From Warburgia ugandensis (Eukaryota; Streptophyta; Magnoliopsida; Canellales; Canellaceae): 64,000 nt of DNA. Where the stretch lies: assembly GCA_035236585.1 (NCBI GenBank), contig CP141135.1, positions 4,870,001-4,934,000 on the forward strand. Direction: 5' to 3'. Positions within the stretch are counted from its first letter, which is position 1. Each line of letters opens with the position of its first letter. Under the pieces are notes generated by a model. That model made no database searches. It was not told the DNA's origin and saw only the letters and a list, made by a program, of their open reading frames with translations. The translations under genes and the position numbers were made by a program. This document shows, piece by piece, positions 51,341 through 63,145 of this stretch.

Positions 51341-51577
51341 GAATAAGTTTTCCATTCCCGGCTTATGTGTTTGACCGTGACAATAAGGCAAAAAGGTCTC
51401 CCCTTCTTTCTTTTGGCAGCATTTCGTGCACCAGCTCCCCTTTTCTTATACGATTTTTTGCAGATTTGTCATTATATTTTAATATTTTTACAAAAATACT
51501 AATATTTTGGCATTTTTACAAATTTATCATTAATTTTTGAGAAACTTTGCAAATTTATCGTTCTATTAGGTTCTCAT

Positions 51578-51810
51578 TAGGGGTGGCAATTCGGGTTGGC
51601 GGGTCGTGTTTGTGGCGACACGAACACGACACGAATAGTGTTACGGGTCGACACGAACACGACACGCTTAATAGTCGTGTCAAAAACCTATGACTCGTAC
51701 ACGACCTGGTTCTTAAAAAAATGACACGACACAACCTGTGTAACACGATTAATTGATTGAGTCGTGTTGGATACACGACACGAAATGACACGACACGACA
51801 CGACATATTA
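51578..51810. mobile_element. hAT-type transposon terminus with CACGAC-rich subterminal region
   Basis: Begins TAGGGGTGGCAATTCGGGTT, a common plant hAT terminal sequence, followed by many ACACGACACGAAC-type motifs. It interrupts unit 2; the 8 bases GTTCTCAT (51570-51577) would be the target duplication. No matching right terminus was found before the window ends. Confidence 0.75.
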
Positions 51811-51930
51811 AAAAAACTGCCCTCTCAAGTCAAGTCCCAACTCCCAAGTGAATAGAAGTTATAAAACGGCTGCCAGTGCCAAGGCCCAAACGGGCCCAAT
51901 CCCAAAACAACCACAATAAATTAAACTAAC

Positions 51931-52171
51931 ATATAGGACGGTTATTTCACAACCGTTCTATAAAACCCTAACATACAGGACGGTTGTAACATAACCGTCC
52001 TATATATCATTGGTTTTATAGGACGACTGTGAAATAACTGTCCTATATATTACAGATTTTATAGAACGGTTGTGAAATAACCGTCCTATATGTTATTTTA
52101 TAGTACGGTTATTTCATAACCGTCCTATATGTTAGGTTTTATAGAACGGTTGTGAAATAACCATCCTATAG
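51931..52171. repeat. Palindromic repeat cluster 1 (6 units)
   Basis: Six units of about 35 bp, each an imperfect inverted repeat such as TATAGGACGGTTAT, a short loop, then AACCGTTCTATA. About 0.6 kb 3' of the hAT transposase gene. Confidence 0.95.
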
Positions 52172-52765
52172 TTTACTTTTTATAATTTTATTCCACTCCA
52201 CCGTTATGACTGATCTTTTGATTCTGACTGAACTGTATCTTTGAATCTTTGATCACCTGAAGCAATGACAATGAGGTTCTGGAGCAGAAAATCAGAATTG
52301 AATAGCATGGGTCTTTCAGTCATGAAGAACTAGACTTTCAACCCAAGTTACAAACCCCCACATAAATTGTTAGGAGGGAATTCATTTCTCCAACTCCTTT
52401 CATGCTCATTGTCACTGGTCATTGCTATATCCATTGAATTACTGGTGACTGATCCACCACACCACACGACAAGTACATAGACAACCAAATTACTAATAAT
52501 GTTCCTGTAATATTTTATTATTTTATTTAAAAGCAACACAGTTCTTTATAGTTTAGTATTACACCACTCAGTCACTCACTGACTCACTTCACAAGTTCAC
52601 AATTCACATGATATGTAAAAAAAAAGAGACTGAAATGAATCAAATAACCACAATAGTAGTAAATAAATATGGATTAAGTAGCACATGATGGAAATATACT
52701 TCCATCAATGTATTATGTATCAAACACAACAAATTAAAATAAGTCATGAAAATTATACAAATTAA
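52172..52765. other. hAT element 3' non-coding part
   Basis: Between palindromic cluster 1 and the transposase stop codon; no gene seen. Confidence 0.5.
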
Positions 52766-55412
52766 TCAAAATGAATTGATCCGAGTCTTCGAGTTGGTTG
52801 AAGTGATCCTGTGATTGCTACTCATGCTTAGAATGTCCTCGGTAAGCTCATCCATGGCAACTGTAATGGTAGAGTCTACAATCATATAGAATAAACAAGC
52901 ATTAGTTATTACTAAGCTCATATAAAATATAATGTAAATATAGAATTATAAACTATTACCTTTCAATCCATATAGCCAATCTCTCACACAAATCAATGCT
53001 TGCACGGTTTCTGGCTTTAAAGTAGATCTATATTGGTCAAGAACCCGACCACCAACACTAAAAGTAGACTCCGATGCAACTGTAGATATAGGAATGCTCA
53101 AGACATCACGAGCCATGGCAAAGAAGTTCAGGATACCTAAAATCAACATTTGAATCAAATATAAATGTAAATAAGATTACAAAAAAATAGTGTTTACATG
53201 AGATTATTAGTCAAACAACCTGTATTGATTGCCTTTCCAGAATGCAAGAATGTCTAGCTTTGACTCTTGCAATCTTGGTTCATCTAAATAAAGCTCCAAT
53301 TGTGATTTTTGCATAGCCAAAGTACCTCCTTCACCTTCAAATGAATCAAATTCCTAATGCAAATGCAATTATATTATTCAACGTACTATAAGACAATTCA
53401 TACTTCATAGCAAATTTTAATATGCTAAGTAGTAAGCGACATATAATGAAAGATACAATTATAAATAAAATCACCTTCATGACATCTAAAACCTCTTGAC
53501 TATATGACATGTTCTACATCATCAGCATCTGCACCTCTAGCCACAGGTGTAGATGAGGAGGAAGGAATAGGATAAATCTTAACCTTATATTCATTGAAGA
53601 GAGAGAATAACTTTTCCCTAACTTGAGCAAACTCCAAGCAGTCAACGCCAAACAATTTCTTGTACGAGAATTCCACAAAGGAGAGCTTATACCGAGGATC
53701 CAACACACATGCAATTGCCAAAATGGTGCTGAATTCAGACAAGTACTTTGAAAACTTGGCAAACATTTGGGTGGACATACGCTTCATATAGTCATCATCA
53801 CTTCTCATGTATTGTGTTAAACTCAAATAAATTACAAATGCTTTGCACGAAAGTAGAGATTTGCGATGGGATACTTGGATCCAGAGAACATGCGTGGCAT
53901 CATAAAAAGCGCCAAAAACTTCGAAATTTTTGTAGCCTTTTCCCATTCAATGAAAGAAGGACAATGCTTATAATTTGAGTCACTTAGTTCTAAGTGACAA
54001 AATGTACGTTGGTAACAAAGAGCACTTTCAAGCATCAAATACGTTGAATTCCATCTTGTAGGACAATCTTGTCTTAAGCCCTTTTTTGTCTCAATTAACA
54101 TGTGATTCACACACTCTAAAAAATTTTGTTTTCTACTTTGTGATGCTTTGACATACTTGATACTCTCTCTAATTTTTTGAATAGCATCATCAATTTCTTT
54201 CAAACCATCTTGCACAATCAAATTCAAAACATGACAACAATAACGTAGATGAAGGAACTCTCCACCACACACAAGAGTGTTCTTGATGTTTAATTGATGC
54301 CTTAACAGCTCAACAGAAGAATCATTAGAAGAAGCATTGTCTAAAGTGATTGAAAAAATCTTTTTCTCAATCCCCCATTCTACCAATAATGAGTATAACT
54401 TTTCTGCTAATGATATTCCATTATGTGGAGGTGGTAGGAAACAAAAATTTAATATCCTCTTTTGTAAGACCCACTGACTATCTAGAAAATGTCTTTGTGA
54501 GACTTATATAACCATCAGTAATACAAGAAGTCCACAAATCCGATGTCAAACTTATCCTGCTAGGTGCCAATTCTAACATCTCTTTTATCTTTCCTTTTTA
54601 TCTTTTATACATTCTCAGAACATCTGCTTTTACTGTATTTCTACTAATCAAGTGCAAATCTGCACGCAAATATTTCAAGAGAGTTCTAATTCCATCATAC
54701 TCAACAAATTGGAAAGGCAAATCATGCATACCAACTGCAACAGCTACTAACTCACGATAAACTTCAGGATCAAACTTATTATCTGAAGCTGCACTTAGTG
54801 ACACTGACATACTCCCTTGACTTTGAGATAAAAGCAACTGGCCTATATCACGAGAAGAGCTCCGTTGACAAGTCTTTATATGACGTTTTAAGTTACCAGT
54901 ACCAAATTTGCTATCGCAAATGTATATTGCAGAGCACTTCTTGCATTTACACCTTTGCCTTCCATCTTCTGATAGAGGAAGGTGTTCAAAAAAATTCCAA
55001 ATTGGAGACATTAGTTTCCTATGCTTTTTACCTCTATTGGATTTTGAAACTAACTCCACGTTCTCCAAATCAGCAAACTCATCATCATCGTTGTTGTGGT
55101 GTAGCATATTCAAGTTATCAGAAACATTAGTGCTCCCAACTTCAACTTGTGCCTATATTGCAAAATGCAAATGACAAAAAAAATTTAGTTCACACTGACA
55201 AGAACTAAACACTTCGGTACTTCACCAACAATTACTAATAAGTAATAAGGGAAGGGAGTGAGTGAGTGAGACACTGAGACTTGAGAGTTGAGACTCGAGA
55301 GTGAGGAAATTGAGAGGAATGAAAAGAGTCAGACTCATAATTTCATAGAGAAATAACAAAAAACAAACACATGACATACCTGTGGTGCTGTAGTAGGGGT
55401 GCTGCTACTCAT
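52766..55412 (-). pseudogene. hAT-superfamily transposase (BED zinc finger, RICESLEEPER-like), broken
   Basis: Minus strand. Starts MSSSTPTTAPQ (55412, donor GTATGT), joins AQVEVGSTNV in phase, then a BED zinc finger (CKCKKCSAIY...GTGNLKRHIKTC, near 54850-54960). The catalytic-domain stretch near 54386-53832 holds FSITLDNASSNDSSVELLRH and LRQDCPTRWNSTYLML. The C-terminal dimerisation region is near 53150-52950 ([20 protein letters not shown]), ending VAMDELTEDILSMSS to a TGA at 52766. Breaks: stop after VLRMYKR near 54598, frameshift near 54485, frameshifts near 53850-53900, and one near 53120. Inactive; the element would need a transposase from elsewhere to move. Confidence 0.92.
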
Positions 55413-55591
55413 CGTGTTAGAACTTAGAAGGGTTGATGTTTGAACTTGAAGAAGAAATCTGGATTCTGGTCCTCTGGAGTCTGGAAAGGGAAATCTGAAA
55501 CAGATGTAAAATTGTAAATTATAAAAGCAGCTGCAAACCTGCAAGCCTTCAACTTCAACCTTGGGTTGGTAACGTTGGTTATGTTACTTAT

Positions 55592-55782
55592 GTATTAACG
55601 GTCCTATATTTTAAAAATATAGAACGGTTACTTACTAACCGTCTTATTTTTTGTAAGCTTTAACATATAGGATGGTTATACATTAACCGTTCTATATTTT
55701 CCAAATATAGAACGGTTATACACTAACCGTCCTATTTTTACATAATAATATAGGACGGTTACGGACTAACCGTCCTATTTTA
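55592..55782. repeat. Palindromic repeat cluster 2 (4 units and a half)
   Basis: Same family as cluster 1, with loops such as ACTTACTA and ACACTA. Lies about 180 bp upstream of the hAT transposase start codon, so clusters 1 and 2 bracket that gene. Confidence 0.95.
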
Positions 55783-57620
55783 CACATGGTTTATTCCTTC
55801 ATTACCAATCTGTGAGTGTGACTGTGAAGTCTGTGATGTGCCAGATTTTTGCTTTTCAAGTGACCAGTCTGCCTGACAAAGACTGATAGCCTTCTTTCCT
55901 CCAATTCCAAACTGGTAAGTGGCAAGTGGAGTTAATGAAAGTTGAAACTTACACTTCAATCATTTGTCAAATATTTTGATTTTTGAGTTATTGTCCTTAA
56001 TGTTACTTAACTTACTTGTTAGATAACTTAGATAGTTAGATGTCATGAATCATGATAGATGATCCAAGGTGGCCCCCCCCCTTGTAGACTTGTAGTGGCT
56101 AGAAAACAAAATGAAAGTTGAAAACTGAAAAGAACATAAAGCTTTAACTTTAACTAATTAATAATTATCTAGGTATACTAACTACTAAGTCAATCTAGAG
56201 TCTAATCTAACTGTCTAAGGCAATTATTTTGTCTTTTTGTATAATTGTATTGTATCATGTAAGTTAAGTAAGCCCAAATCCAATTATCCAATTGAATTTG
56301 AAGTCTTATCCCTAAACCTAAAGAGCCCTACCTAGCCTGGCTGGCCGGTTCAGATTGTTTGCTATAACTATAAACCTATAACTATAAGTTATAAATAACT
56401 ATATAACCTAATTTCTTATCAACCATTTTCAGTTTAGCTACACATTGTCACATGTCAATTGTTACAACTTACAAGTTACACTTAGTAGATAAGTTAACCA
56501 AGTTTTGTAAGTTGTACAAGTAAAAGTGAAGTGAGAGAGAGACTAACTAATTGTCATATATTGTTGTATAAAATTATAAATGCTAATGAATAATGATTTT
56601 CTTATGTTAATTTCACATGTCTCAACAACCAATTGATCTAATATATCTCTTTTCAATCAAATTCATGAATATCATGTATCCAACTCATATAACTCAATAT
56701 TTGTTTCTCATTTCTAACTCCCAATTGATGATAATAGATTAGGAATAACTCATTCATGATTCATGATTCATCCATGATCCTTTGATCCATCATTCATGTA
56801 AACATTGTAGAGTAAAATTTAGTAACTCCTTTAGTAATATCATTCAACATTTGTGTTAATTCAACACACAACTCCTATTCTCTGTTCACATTCTCACCTC
56901 ACCTAATGAGTTAATTACAATGTTACATAACTAAATAACTAATAACTATTCCCTTGGGACCCTTCCTAGTTCCTATACTATACTCATTATCCTCTAATGA
57001 GATAATTACACAACTCTTTCTATACTCATTCTCAAGCTACTGAGTTAATTACATAACTGTTTCTATTCTAGTTCAGTTCAGTCATTCTTACCTAATGAGT
57101 TAATTACATGACTCTTTCTCTTTCTTTACTTATTATCATTTATCAATGTTATCATCAACATTCAACAACTTTTGAATTGAGTATGAGTTACTTACATAAC
57201 TTTGCTTTTTTAAGATGATCCTCAAGTGAGATCATCAGATGAGTTAAATACATTATATACATAATTAACACCAACTTTACTCATCCTCCCCTGACCTCAA
57301 CCTCAACAACTATGTTGAATTGAATATGATAGTATGAGTTACTTACATAACTTTGCTTTTAAGGGGATAGATACTCAAGTAACTCAACTCAACCGAGAAG
57401 TCCGAGCACGAGATAGTGAGATGAACATAATACATATATGCCTATATGCTCTGTCTTTTTAAGCTCATCCAGTCATCCTTAACTTAAGGAAATTAAGATG
57501 AGTTAATTACATAACTCTTTCTCCACTCTATACTTAATAACTAGTTTTATTTAAGCACATCATCAACTAAGATTAATTAAATACATAACTCTTATAGCTT
57601 ATACAACTCCTATATTTCAA
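55783..57620. other. AT-rich stretch with a spaced ATGAGTTAATTACATAACT motif
   Basis: No gene recognised. From about 56900 the motif (A/G)TGAGTTA(A/C)TTACATAACT, often followed by CTTTCT, recurs at about 56904, 56995, 57049, 57096, 57184, 57332, 57497 and, weakly, 57570. Confidence 0.6.
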
Positions 57621-57989
57621 TATATAGATGGTTATAAACAAACCATCCTATATTTAAATATATTATAGGACGGTTATTTTAAAACCGTCCTATATTTAAA
57701 TATATTATAGAACGGTTATTTTGAAACCATCCTATATTTAATATATTATAGAACTGTTATTTGAAAACCGTCCTATATTTGATTATGTTATAGAACAGTT
57801 ATTTTAAAATCGTCCTATATTTAAGTATATTATAGAACGGTTATTTGAAAACCGTCCTATATTTAAGTATAATTATAGAACAGTTATTGAAAAACCGTCT
57901 TATATTTAAGTATATTATAGAACGGTTATTGAATAACCGTCCTATATTAGTATATTATATAGAGCGGTTATTTTAAAACCGTCCTATAT
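57621..57989. repeat. Palindromic repeat cluster 3 (9 units)
   Basis: Nine tandem units, spaced about 40-48 bp, of TATAGAACGGTTATTT, short loop, AAACCGTCCTATA. Immediately upstream of the leader of the Ptta-type gene. Confidence 0.96.
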
Positions 57990-58019
57990 GGTTCTATACA
58001 TATAATATATCGTTTTCAC

Positions 58020-58157
58020 TTTTCACTTTTCACCTTGATCATTCTCAGCCCTAATTTCAATCTTCCAAGTTCCAACCCAACGATCCAATCCAACCTATAC
58101 TGAGAAGGTGAAAACGACCATTCCTCTTCGATCTTTCACAGATCTAAGCAAAGAAAG
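58020..58157 (+). promoter_or_regulatory. Probable leader exon of the Ptta-type transposon gene
   Basis: Non-coding stretch ending AGCAAAGAAAG|GTATGT, a good donor, right after the palindromic array. The next clear acceptor in this orientation is at 59340. Inferred from signals only. Confidence 0.4.
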
Positions 58158-59343
58158 GTATGTATTTACGATTTTTTGCATCTTTAATGTAATTTCGTAT
58201 ACAGTTCTGTTACTTCTATAACCATAAAAAGTAATAAAAGAACACAATCTGATAAATAAATAAAAAACCTCTGTCTGGTTTCTCTGATCCTTGCCTTGAA
58301 CTTGTTCTGTCATTTCGTTGTCAAACACCTATTTCTCATATTTTGATTTATGTTGTCTTTCATTTGAGTCTGGAAACGGGGTTTGTTGGGAAAAAGATGG
58401 ATGAGCAAAAAAAAACGGAGCTGGAAGCCTGGAAGTGGAATGGGATTATGGGAGATATCAGATATGTATGTTCCTCTGACGGAAAAACCAAACATATAAA
58501 TTATAAAGGTTCTGAGTCTTCTGACTTTGCCCATAGTGCATTAGTGCTGAATCAGTGAATCCTGATAGATAGGTTCTCAGAGAACTGCATCTACTGAAAT
58601 AGTCTTCAACTGAAATGTAGAGCAGACTGAGCAGTAGAAGAAGGAGGACAGATGTCAGAAGATTGAGGGAGAGAGACATTAAACTAGTTCTTTCTTTTAC
58701 AAAATGGAAAAAAACATTACCTTTATCTAATTTATCACAAACTAGCTACAGCTTATATCCCAATTTCTTCTTTTCCTTAAGAGAGCCCTAGAAAAAAGAA
58801 CCAAATCAAGAAAAATCTCTCAAAAACTAAAATTAACATATCTCATATCTGCATCAAACAATGTCAGATTTTCAACATTTTTGATGTGTTGGAACTGTTG
58901 AAACAAGAGGAATGATTAAGTGATAGTTGAACAAAATAAAAAATAAAGGATGAAGGAACATAACAGATTTTTTAAATTATTATTAGACTGGAATGAATGT
59001 TTTGAGATAGGAAACTTAATGAAATGGCCAAATCAAGCTACAAATAATGAATGTTATACAAAAACAAAATATCACATTTTTTTTTCCACTCTGCATACTG
59101 GAATGGCATACTTCTGGGGCTATGGCACTATGCCAACATCACAAAGAATGGGAACATGCATAATTGCTTGTTTGAAGAGATAGAGGGAGCAACAATCTGA
59201 CCTTGTAGGAGGCTTCCAGTATAGTCTCCACTGTCCAATGAAAAATTTGTGATGGTTTTCAAGGGTGCTACTGCTTATTATCCCTGTATAATTGTATTCC
59301 TCTTTTCTTGTCTAATTGTAGTCATTTTTATTTTGAAGCAAAC
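58158..59343. other. Probable leader intron of the Ptta-type gene
   Basis: AT-rich with only short open frames; no domain recognised. Confidence 0.4.
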
Positions 59344-62300
59344 ATGGAGCAAGTAGAAGAGGTAGGAGAGGTACAAGTAGAACAATTACAACACACAGAA
59401 GCAGAACAATCAAGGCTATCAAGCACATGTCCATCAGTAACACCACCAGTGGTCAATGTCAAGAGAAAGGTCAGGGGAGGGGCCCAACGCAAATGGAACA
59501 TATAAATAAGAGAACCTCAGTTGGAATAAAAGAAACGGTACAATTCAACACTAAAGGCCAACCGATTAGTGGTGCTGCACATGCCTATGCTAGCTTCATA
59601 TGTTGCCTTTGTTAGAAGACTTGTGCCGATGTCGATGGTGATTGGAGACATGTATCGCCACAAGTCAAAGATTCAGTATGGGAAATGGTCAAGGTATGTA
59701 AATTCTTCCTACATATAACATAATATGTCCTTTATATTTATATGTTTTGTTTTTGTTTGCATATGAATCACGATAAGATAGACAAAGTTGCTGCAATACT
59801 CACTAGTTAGTCACTTTAACATGCTTCTTCTTTTGTTTTGTAGTCTGCCTTTGACGTATCTGATGAGTGCAAGAAGCAAGCCTTGCTAGGAGGCTGGTGA
59901 AGCTTGGAGGAAATGGAAGAGTGAGCTTGCAAGGAAGTACATACTTCCAAATTCTCATGATCCTTCTACGCTTCACATGGTCCCTCAGTTGTATTCTGCT
60001 TCATTAACCAGAAGCATGGAATCAATTTGTACGATATAGGCTATCTCTCGATTTTGAGGTAATCACAACTTGAACTAGCCAAGCTAAATTTTGAGTCTTG
60101 TAATTATTATAATTGATTGTATTTTGAATCTTTGATCACATTACTTTGATGTCCGTGCAAAGCGTATAAAAGGACAAAAGGCTCGTGCACGTAACCATAC
60201 GCCGCACAACCTTTCAAAGGTTGGCTATGCACGATTAGAGGCAGATGTAGTAAGTATATCATGTCACATTCCATTTGTCTAATCATAGTAGATTTTTTTT
60301 TTATTAACTCTGACTTAGTGTCTCTTATAATCTTATTACAGCAAAAGAAGGCTGGGACAATGGATCCCATCGACCGTGCTATTCTATGGAAAATGGCACA
60401 TTCGAAAGGGCGTAACTCCCAGACCTTTGCCAACGAGACAACTGCAACAATTGCTTCAAGAATTGTAAGTGGTTTAAGACTTTAAGTTTTATACTTTTAC
60501 TTTATTTGCATACTGCCTAGTTAAATACTTTTATACTTTTATACCCTTGCATAGTATATTATTTAAATATTACATATATAATAGTGATTTTATCATGTTA
60601 TGATCTTTATGTGTGCAGGAAGAGTTGACCCAAGAACAAGAAGAAAGTGCAACTACAGGGACTCTTAGCAGCACTACTGCAAAGGGGGACATCCTGTATA
60701 GGGCAATGGGCAATAAGAATGAGCACCCTAGCCAGGTAAGGGGCCAAGGTCGGGGTGTTGTTCCTTCCAAATTCTTCCCCAAACAAAAGGCTCCTACGCT
60801 ACAAGAATTGGAAGAATGGAAGAAGCAAACAGTTGTGGAGATATATAGCATGGTCAAAGATCAACTATTGAAGGAACTCCAAGGTGGCCGAAGAACCTCA
60901 TGTGAGGATGTTGGCGGCCCTCAAGCTGAAGCTCAACCTCAAGTTCAACCAGCAAGAAATAATAATAGCTGCACTCCTACTCCTAGTCCTCTATCAGATG
61001 AAGAGGTGGTAGAACAAGTACTCACAATCAGTGAGGTATGTATATTCACTTGTTTAGTTTTACAATGTTACTTATTTACTTTTGTTTTTAGTTTACACTT
61101 TACATTACATCACTAATTATTATATATATGTCATTTCTCAAATGCAGGTGGGTCAGTGCATGTTGCAGCTACATACATTTGAGAACCATGTGGCTGTGGC
61201 AACACTGTACGAGGTTCGGCCCATGACTTCCGCCACCTTGCATGGTAAGTTGATGCCTCCACACACTAAGCGTGTGTGCATCACTACTGCCATTCAACCA
61301 GATGCTCCCCTTCCATTTCCAGTCGAAGGGGATGATGTTGAAACTGTTGGGGATGCAATTGGATATCATGTGTGTTGGCCAGAGAAACACATAAAACCAA
61401 TGATATCCAATTCCAAGGTACATATATACTAACTGTAGTCATGGCTTCATTTTCTCCTACCTTTTTTTAAGTCCTCCTAAACTGTTCATTGATTAATATT
61501 GTCTGCAACATGTCGGACAGTCGGATCACCAAAAGCAGCACAAGGGGCAATTGAAGCAAACCTTGCTGTAGGCAAATTCTGGCATAGTGGTAAGTGTAGC
61601 CACATCCCAGCCTTCTCAGGTAGTACTAGTTCTATGTTTTTCCATAGTCACTACTTACAAGTCATAAGTCAGTAGTACTAGTTCTTTAGTTCAAAACACT
61701 TGTTAGGTGCTCACTAATCACTACTCACAAGTCAGTAATCACAATGTTATTATTGTTATATTATAAAATATTCTAATTTTACCTCACTGGGTTTCTTCTT
61801 TTATATCTGCTAGTATATCAGTATATGTTGTATATATTCATTACTAATTTCTAAAATGTTACATGATTACATTTACAGTGTAGGGATCAGGTGGAGGTTC
61901 CACCTAACACACCTCCATTCCTAAGGGTACTGTACAGACTGGCCAATGAAGGCAACACAAATACAATGAACCCTGTAAGGATAGAGGCAGGTGTGCTTTC
62001 AAATGATGTGGTTGAGGTTCCACTCTTCAAGGAAGACCTCATAGCCATATGTAATATGGATCAATTGGAGTACATGCACATCATAGTCTATATAGGGTAC
62101 GTCGTGTAACTGCTCTATTAGAGTTAAGACTTACCAATCAATGTAACATTACTTAATACTTGCTTTTTTAATAAAACTTAATAACTATTTGACATTAACC
62201 CAAATTTCAAATGCAGGTATTTGCATGACAGCTTGCATAGACTAGAGGTCAAGGACATTTACAAGTTCCTTGACCCTTCTCTTGTCTTTCAATTGGACCA

Positions 62301-63145
62301 TTTGCCTAAGGACAAACAAAGTGAAGATATCATTCCTGGTCTCATGACTTGTGCGAAGGGGCAAGCATTACTGATTCCCTACAATAGCGGGTACATTGTA
62401 ACATAGGTTGCTTAATTATGCCATTTTAATTTCACAATTCATAGTTTCATACACATGAATACTACATTAGTTAAGATTAGAGAAAATTCAATTGAACTAT
62501 TATTTTTATAGGTCCCATTAGATGTTGCTAGCTTTGGATGTGCATGGTGGCCATGCAATTTTTTTTTATTCATGTGGAGCACACATTCGGGAACACCTTA
62601 TGGAAATTATAAACAAGTAGGTCTTTATTATTCTTTTTATTATAATATAACTACTCACCTGGCAATTATAATAATATTCATAATCTAATGCTTTTCAATT
62701 ATATGTGTGTAGAGCTTGGAATAAATGGGCTGAGAGGGAAGGCATTCACCACCCACCAAAACTCAACTGGAAGAAGGCCCAAGGTACAGTTTACTAATTA
62801 CTGCTCTTTAGACTCTTGCATATAATTTTAAACATGAACTTGTTGGAAATTATATTTTGAAACTTTTATGTTGTCTTTGGTGGCATTGTTTTGCAGTGCC
62901 CTAAACAAAAATCAGATTGGGAGTGTGGATATTATGTTCTTAGATACATGAGAACCCTCATTCGCAATGGAGTTTCAGTCTCACAATTGAGAAAGGTAAC
63001 ACTTAGACTTACTGACCAAAGTTGCACTTTTGATTTGTATATTTCTTGACTTAATTCAAGATTACATGTCTGATCTCTGAACTAAGTTATTATATGTTTC
63101 TTGTAGGTGGATTTTGGAACCAAGAGTTACTCCCAGTGGATCTAA
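59344..63145 (+). pseudogene. Ptta/En-Spm plant transposase with DUF8039-like and Ulp1-like (C48) protease parts, broken
   Basis: Exons read in order: acidic start MEQVEEVGEVQVEQLQHTEA (59344); VQFNTKGQPISGAAHAYASF (59530s); DWRHVSPQVKDSVWEMVK (59640s); FDVSDECKKQALL and WRKWKSELARKYILP (59850-59950); RAKRIKGQKARARNHTPHNL (60150s); DRAILWKMAHSKGRNSQTFA (60360s); an Ala/Gln-rich linker (60619-61036); a DUF8039-like domain (TLHGKLMPP, VGDAIGYHVCWPEKH, 61148-61419); then an Ulp1-like domain to TAA at 63143-63145. The protease keeps the Gln/Cys motif PKQKSDWECGYYV (62900s). In the His motif HWMLLALDVHGG (62517 on), the Trp codon is TAG. Frameshifts near 59475, 59590, 59635 and 59895. Domain set typical of En/Spm-like elements; inactive as read. 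Confidence 0.85.

Larger units (their letters stand above)
37205..51577 (+). repeat. Segmental duplication unit 2
   Basis: Direct copy of 10441-27560, about 27 kb downstream. The left border lies in the GA-rich coding repeat of the acidic gene; the right border is hidden by the hAT terminus at 51578. Compared with unit 1 it has lost about 2.7 kb (L17 exons 3-6) and about 1.1 kb (the AT-rich block), and gained the nested LTRs. Confidence 0.93.

Noticed and set aside
56090-56097. TTGTAGTG, which is the inverse of a CACTACAA end of a CACTA element
   Set aside because: Only eight bases, no partner CACTACAA end and no 3-bp target duplication found.
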